From NCBI GenBank assembly GCA_913009315.1, contig CAJVZA010000069.1:1-9395 (forward strand): a stretch of 9,395 nucleotides of DNA, given 5' to 3'. Positions 5,426 to 9,395 of the stretch are shown here, in pieces (position 1 is the first letter of the stretch; every line of letters starts with the position of its first letter). Position numbers and translations under genes: made by a program. This DNA is from an uncultured Hippea sp. (GTDB taxonomy: Bacteria; Campylobacterota_A; Desulfurellia; JAADFJ01). The notes below the pieces were generated by a model, which was given only the letters and a program-made list of their open reading frames with translations, made no database searches and had not been told where the DNA came from.

Positions 5426-6478
5426 ATGAAGATATTGATAACCGGAACAGCGGGATTCATAGGATATCATCTAACGAAACGGATGGTTTCAAACGGCGAT
5501 GAAGTGGTGGGAATTGATAATATAAATGATTATTATGATGTTGGTATAAAATATGGCAGACTTTCAGATACCGGTATTATGAAGGAAAAAGTTTCGTACG
5601 GAAAGACGGTGCAAAGTGATAAATATTCAAACTATAGATTTGTAAAATTAAATCTCGAGGACAGAGAGGCTGTTTTCAGATTATTCAAGGATGAACGGTT
5701 TGATGTGATTTGCAATCTCGCTGCCCAGGCAGGGGTTCGCTATTCAATCGAAAATCCGTTTGCATATATTGACAGCAATATTGTCGGTTTTGTCAATCTT
5801 CTGGAGGCATCGCGCAGATTTGAAATTGGTCATTTTGCATACGCAAGCAGTTCTTCCGTATATGGACTAAATAAAAAAATGCCGTTTTCTGTTCATGATG
5901 ATATTTCTCACCCTGTCAGTCTGTATGCGGCAAGCAAAAAATCAAATGAACTTATGGCTCATTCCTATAGCCATTTATATGGTTTGCCTACAACAGGCCT
6001 GCGTCTTTTTACCGTTTACGGACCATGGGGAAGACCCGATATGGCATTATTTAAGTTTGCAAAGGCAATTATCGAGAATAAACCGATTGATGTTTATAAC
6101 TACGGCAACATGCAGAGAGATTTTACATATATCGACGATATTGCGGAAGGATTGGCAAGAATTGTCAACAGGCCTGCGGCAGCTGATAAAAAATGGAATG
6201 GGATAGATCCCGACCCTGCTTCAAGTTCCGCTCCGTACAGAACCTACAACATTGGAAATGGAGCGCCGATTGAGTTGACCGCTTTTATAGAAGCAATAGA
6301 AAATGCGCTTGGCAAAAAGGCAAAAAAGAATCTGATGCCGATGCAGCCAGGAGATGTTGCTGCGACCTGGGCGGATACGACCGAGCTTGAGAACGATTTT
6401 GGATATAAGCCAAACACATCAATTGCCGAAGGGGTAGGGCGATTTATCAGCTGGTATCGGAAATTTTATAAGGTGTAG
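5426..6478 (+). CDS. UDP-glucuronate 4-epimerase (extended SDR)
   Basis: Interconverts UDP-glucuronate and UDP-galacturonate in the cytosol, supplying galacturonate for lipopolysaccharide or capsule. It has 350 residues and is full length. The Rossmann motif is GTAGFIG (7-13), with the acidic residue of NAD binding in GIDNIND (29-35). SSSSVYG (141-147) and Y167-x3-K171 (YAASK) form the catalytic set. LPTTGLRLFTVYGPWGRPDMA (187-207) and RDFTYIDDI are hallmarks of the LpsL/Cap1J-type subfamily rather than of GalE. ATG 5426 has GGAG at 5417-5420. It leads the operon. The next gene lies in the same reading frame, with only the TAG stop and one CTG codon between them. Confidence 0.93.
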   Translation: MKILITGTAGFIGYHLTKRMVSNGDEVVGIDNINDYYDVGIKYGRLSDTGIMKEKVSYGKTVQSDKYSNYRFVKLNLEDREAVFRLFKDERFDVICNLAAQAGVRYSIENPFAYIDSNIVGFVNLLEASRRFEIGHFAYASSSSVYGLNKKMPFSVHDDISHPVSLYAASKKSNELMAHSYSHLYGLPTTGLRLFTVYGPWGRPDMALFKFAKAIIENKPIDVYNYGNMQRDFTYIDDIAEGLARIVNRPAAADKKWNGIDPDPASSSAPYRTYNIGNGAPIELTAFIEAIENALGKKAKKNLMPMQPGDVAATWADTTELENDFGYKPNTSIAEGVGRFISWYRKFYKV

Positions 6479-6481
6479 CTG

Positions 6482-7177
6482 TTGAAACTATCGGTTATAA
6501 TTATTACGTTTAATTCCGAAAAAATCATTGCAGATGCGGTAAAATCGGCTCTTTTTGCCGATGAAATTCTGATTCTCGATAGCGGATCAGATGACAAAAC
6601 GGTTGAGATAGCCGGAAATCTTGGAGCAAGGGTTGAGCATCAGGAATGGCTCGGCTTTGGAAAACAAAAACAGAGGGCAGTCGAACTGGCAAAAAATGAT
6701 TGGATTTTTGTTTTGGATTCAGATGAAAGAATAACCGATATGTTAAAGGACGAGATATTGAGCGCTTTGCAAAAGGCTGATTTTGACGGCTATCTGATTC
6801 CGAGACTAAACTATTTTTTTGGAAAATCGATAAAACATTGCGGCTTGTACCCTGATTATACGATCAGGCTTTTTAACAGGAATCTGGGATATTTTACAGA
6901 TGATGATGTGCATGAAAGGGTTATTATTAAAGGCAAGATCGGAACCTTAAAAAATCATCTGATTCATCATGCATATGACACGGTTGAAGAATTTATAGCC
7001 AAACAAAACAGATATTCGACATTGTCATCTAAAAGCAGCAAAACTAAAGCATTGATTGCTCCATTATGGACATTCTTAAGAATTTTCTGCTTAAAATTAG
7101 GATTTCTTGATGGATGGCGCGGTTTTGTTATTGCAAAACTTTATAGTCAGTATACTTTTTGGAAATATATCAAGTGA
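6482..7177 (+). CDS. WaaE/KdtX-like family 2 glycosyltransferase
   Basis: A GT-A fold transferase of 231 residues, slightly short for the family (about 250). Motifs are LSVIIITFNSE (3-13), EILILDSGSDDKT (28-40), EWLGFGKQKQRA (55-66) and the metal-binding VLDSDER (77-83), followed by VHERV and HHAYDTVEEFI. This set is characteristic of WaaE-type lipopolysaccharide core glucosyltransferases; the real donor here could differ. The only usable start is TTG 6482, with AAGGTG at 6470-6475 as ribosome binding site; the first in-frame ATG lies about 85 codons in, beyond the catalytic motifs. It follows the epimerase stop by 3 bases, so it is in the same operon and probably translationally coupled. It should act at the inner face of the inner membrane. 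Confidence 0.9.
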   Translation: MKLSVIIITFNSEKIIADAVKSALFADEILILDSGSDDKTVEIAGNLGARVEHQEWLGFGKQKQRAVELAKNDWIFVLDSDERITDMLKDEILSALQKADFDGYLIPRLNYFFGKSIKHCGLYPDYTIRLFNRNLGYFTDDDVHERVIIKGKIGTLKNHLIHHAYDTVEEFIAKQNRYSTLSSKSSKTKALIAPLWTFLRIFCLKLGFLDGWRGFVIAKLYSQYTFWKYIK

Positions 7178-7208
7178 AAATTTCGATAATCAAATGCAAA
7201 GAGCAATC

Positions 7209-7214
7209 AAGGAG
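7209..7214 (+). promoter_or_regulatory. Ribosome binding site that fixes a TTG start
   Basis: AAGGAG lies 8 bases before TTG 7223. An ATG at 7216 is nearer but out of frame with the glycosyltransferase, so the TTG is the supported start. The protein from TTG begins MNILHTE, matching the MKKQVRVLHTE start of the paralogue at 9116. Confidence 0.65.
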
Positions 7215-7222
7215 AATGATCG

Positions 7223-8323
7223 TTGAATATACTGCATACGGAAACATTAAAAGGCTGGGGCGGAGAACAAAATAAGGTTTTAAAAGAATTAATCGCTGCA
7301 AAAAAACTTGGCCATAAGGTATATTTTATATGTAATCCTTTTGCAGAAATTGCCAAAAGAGGCAAAAAAATGGAATTGGATGTCTTTGAATTCGAAATGA
7401 ATAAAAAAAATTTTCATAAAACAATTCCTTTTTTTCTAAAATTTATAAAAGATAAAAATATCGATATTCTTTTCTCTCACGGTTCTACCGATAGTTGGAT
7501 TGTTGCTATTGCAGGAAATCTTTCATCTAAAAAACCGTTTTTAATCAGAGAAAGGCACAATCTTTTCGTTATAAAGGGATATTTGTCAAAACTTCTGCAT
7601 AGAAAGCTTTTCGATAAAATTATAACAGTTAGTGAAAGTGTTAAAAATTATTTAAAAGATATTAAGGTGAAAGAAGAAAAAAATTTTATGCTGCCGGATG
7701 TCGTTGATACAAAACATTTTATAAATACAAAACCTACTTTAAGAAAAGAATTTGCTATTCCCGATAATGCAATAGTGGTCGGCATTTTCACATCTCTTTA
7801 TAAACAGAAGGGTGTGTATGATTTTTTTGAGGTTGCAAAGAAGATTTTAAAAAAATATGATAATGTCTATACTGTTTTTGGAGGAAACTATTCCGAAAAA
7901 GTAAAGAGGGAAATAGATGATTTTTTTGAAAAAGAAAATTATGATAAAAAAAGAGTGATATGGACAGGTTTTAAAGAAGACGCAGCATCTGTCATGAAAG
8001 ATTTTGATATATTTTTATTTCCTACGCATATTGAAGGTTTAGGGACGGTTATCATCGAGGCAATGACTTCTAAATTACCTGTTATCGTATACGATAAGGG
8101 ACCTATGAATATTTTGGTCAAAAATGGTTTAAATGGATTTACCGTGCCCTTTTTAGATACAAAAAAATTGACAGAGGCGGCAAGCCTATTGATTGAGAAC
8201 AAAGATTTGAGGAAAAAAATGGGTAAAAAATCTTTTGAAATTGCCTACGTCAATTTCGTCGAAGATGTATTAATAAATAGAATGAAAAAGCTTTTGGGAA
8301 AAATTAGTGCCGAAATTAGTTAA
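7223..8323 (+). CDS. Family 4 glycosyltransferase
   Basis: A GT-B fold transferase of 366 residues with two Rossmann-like domains. The N-terminal acceptor domain (about 1-165) begins NILHTETLKGWGGEQNKVL, and TVSESVKNYL (135-144) is the usual end-of-domain motif. The C-terminal donor domain carries VVGIFTSLYKQKG (185-197), WTGF (247-250) and the EX7E motif as E271 and E279 (EGLGTVIIEAM). Donor and acceptor sugars cannot be read from the sequence. It is preceded by a 45-base gap after the WaaE-like gene and overlaps the next gene by 17 bases. The coding sequence is markedly A-rich, with many AAA codons, unlike pyk, which may indicate recent acquisition of this part of the cluster. Confidence 0.92.
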   Translation: MNILHTETLKGWGGEQNKVLKELIAAKKLGHKVYFICNPFAEIAKRGKKMELDVFEFEMNKKNFHKTIPFFLKFIKDKNIDILFSHGSTDSWIVAIAGNLSSKKPFLIRERHNLFVIKGYLSKLLHRKLFDKIITVSESVKNYLKDIKVKEEKNFMLPDVVDTKHFINTKPTLRKEFAIPDNAIVVGIFTSLYKQKGVYDFFEVAKKILKKYDNVYTVFGGNYSEKVKREIDDFFEKENYDKKRVIWTGFKEDAASVMKDFDIFLFPTHIEGLGTVIIEAMTSKLPVIVYDKGPMNILVKNGLNGFTVPFLDTKKLTEAASLLIENKDLRKKMGKKSFEIAYVNFVEDVLINRMKKLLGKISAEIS

Positions 8324-9119
8324 TGTGTTAACCTGTCATCATATAAATCCATATAAAGATACCCTGACTATTCCGCCATATCTTTTTGAAAAGATGCTGC
8401 ACGAGATAAGTAAAAAATATAGTTTTATCTCATACCAATATTTTAAAGATTTTATCTTTGAAGATAGAAAACTTCCCGCAAAACCTGTTTTTTTAACGCT
8501 TGACGACGGATATCTGGATAATTTTATATATGCCTATCCTGTTTTGAAAAAACTTAATATTCCGGCCGTTATTTTTGCCGTTACCGGATTTATCAGAACA
8601 TCGGATAATATCCGTGACGAAATACCTGTATTTAAATCTCACAAAGAGTTGGAACAAAACCCTGATGAAAAATATTATATTAATACGGCTGAAATAAAAG
8701 AGATGGAAAGTAGCAATCTAATTGATATAGAAAGTCATACCACCGCACATTTTATATGCAGAAACAAAAGCTATAAAGAGATATATGCAGAGTTAACGGA
8801 TTCTTTAACATTTATAAAAACACACACAAGACAAAAGAAGTATTATGGTTTTTGCTGGCCCAAAGGCGTATTTGATGAAACGTCCATAAAAGCCATAAAA
8901 GATTCGTCTTACTCTTTTGCATTTTCTACAGTTGATGGGGCTTTTCATAAAGGTGATGATCTGTTTGCTATAAAAAGGATAGACTGCTCGTCATGGAATC
9001 AAAATGAAAACGACTATTTATCAAGAATAAAAAGAAAAATCTTTATCTATTCGAATCCGATGATTTCAAAATTTTATAGTAATTTTAGAGAATATCGAAT
9101 CAAAAAGAGAAGAGAATGA
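8307..9119 (+). CDS. NodB-type polysaccharide deacetylase
   Basis: A metal-dependent carbohydrate esterase 4 protein of 270 residues that would remove N- or O-acetyl groups from a surface glycan. Motif 1 is FLTLDDGYLDN (62-72), with catalytic base D66 and metal ligand D67. Motif 2 is ESHTTAH (142-148), with ligands H144 and H148. Motif 3 is FCWPKG (182-187), close to the usual RxPxG/WPxG, and R224 may be the late arginine. No signal peptide is seen, so it may act in the cytosol or on lipid-linked intermediates. The chosen start is GTG 8307, inside the previous gene, with a weak TTGGGAA before it; GTG 8325 is the alternative. It overlaps the following gene by 4 bases (ATGA). Confidence 0.9.
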   Translation: MPKLVNVLTCHHINPYKDTLTIPPYLFEKMLHEISKKYSFISYQYFKDFIFEDRKLPAKPVFLTLDDGYLDNFIYAYPVLKKLNIPAVIFAVTGFIRTSDNIRDEIPVFKSHKELEQNPDEKYYINTAEIKEMESSNLIDIESHTTAHFICRNKSYKEIYAELTDSLTFIKTHTRQKKYYGFCWPKGVFDETSIKAIKDSSYSFAFSTVDGAFHKGDDLFAIKRIDCSSWNQNENDYLSRIKRKIFIYSNPMISKFYSNFREYRIKKRRE

Positions 9120-9395
9120 AAAAACAGGTAAGAGTTTTACATACTGAGTGGTCTGACGGATGGGGCGGGCAGGAGATTAGAATAATAAATGAGATGCTTG
9201 CCGTTAGAGAGTCGGGTGTTGAAGTTTTTTTGGCCTGCAGAAAAAATTCAATTATAAGCAAAAACGCATCTGAGCAAAATATTGAAGTTTTCAAATTACC
9301 TTTTGCGGGAATTATTGATATAAAAACTATTCTTATGCTATATAAAATCATAAAAAATAAAAAAATAAATATAGTAAATACTCATAGCGGCAAAG
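9116..9395 (+). CDS. Family 4 glycosyltransferase, N-terminal part only (runs off the window)
   Basis: 93 residues are visible. The start VRVLHTEWSDGWGGQEIRII closely parallels the family 4 transferase at 7223 (HTE..GWGG) and fits the acceptor-side domain of GT-B enzymes. A later NIVNTHSGK corresponds to ILFSHGSTD of that paralogue. ATG 9116 overlaps the deacetylase stop as ATGA, with AAGAGAAGAG as a purine-rich ribosome binding site. It is probably another sugar transferase of the same glycan pathway. The catalytic C-terminal half lies outside the window. Confidence 0.88.
   Translation, partial: MKKQVRVLHTEWSDGWGGQEIRIINEMLAVRESGVEVFLACRKNSIISKNASEQNIEVFKLPFAGIIDIKTILMLYKIIKNKKINIVNTHSGK

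Noticed and set aside
8323-8340. ATG at 8323 as the deacetylase start
   Set aside because: It is out of frame with the deacetylase motifs; GTG 8307 or GTG 8325 are the in-frame candidates.

Overview
The window looks like a chromosomal segment from a Gram-negative, probably uncultured environmental bacterium. It carries lipopolysaccharide or exopolysaccharide sugar genes (UDP-glucuronate 4-epimerase, WaaE-type transferase), a REP-like hairpin beside a RAYT-type transposase, and integron-type recombination sites. A Nitrospirota or Desulfobacterota source is a guess from this style of repeat; nothing here fixes the taxon.

Bases 1-1015 are a graveyard of mobile DNA. A 123-bp repeat with perfect 11-bp terminal inverted repeats contains a REP-like hairpin. 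It is followed by a truncated, frameshifted Y1 (IS200/RAYT-type) transposase, then a collapsed tyrosine integrase. The integrase C-terminus resembles integron integrases (IntI), but the middle of the protein is deleted, the first catalytic His is replaced and the end is frameshifted. An intact pyruvate kinase gene (1114-2559) follows, and then a second, diverged copy of the 123-bp repeat (2583-2705).

Bases 2706-4124 look like a small remnant array of integron gene cassettes. The first is a 5'-truncated, frameshifted isoprenylcysteine methyltransferase-like gene followed by a degenerate attC. The second is a complete 492-bp cassette carrying hicB and hicA. Its two ends, joined as in an excised circle, rebuild an exact 8-nt complement of its own attC arm. 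The third carries a cysteine-rich double YHS/TRASH-like protein whose attC appears truncated. With the IntI-like fossil, this suggests a decayed integron whose integrase and cassettes are now separated by pyk. It is the most interesting structure in the window.

Bases 4136-5308 (minus strand) encode a BaiN/HI0933-type flavoprotein, with a divergent promoter region at 5309-5425. From 5426 to the end runs a tight plus-strand operon: UDP-glucuronate 4-epimerase, a WaaE-like family 2 glycosyltransferase, a family 4 glycosyltransferase, a NodB-type polysaccharide deacetylase and the start of a second family 4 glycosyltransferase. Together these would supply a nucleotide sugar, assemble a cell-surface glycan and remove acetyl groups from it. 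The operon is closely packed, with overlaps of 17 and 4 nt, and uses several non-ATG starts. It becomes visibly A-rich from about 7200 onward.
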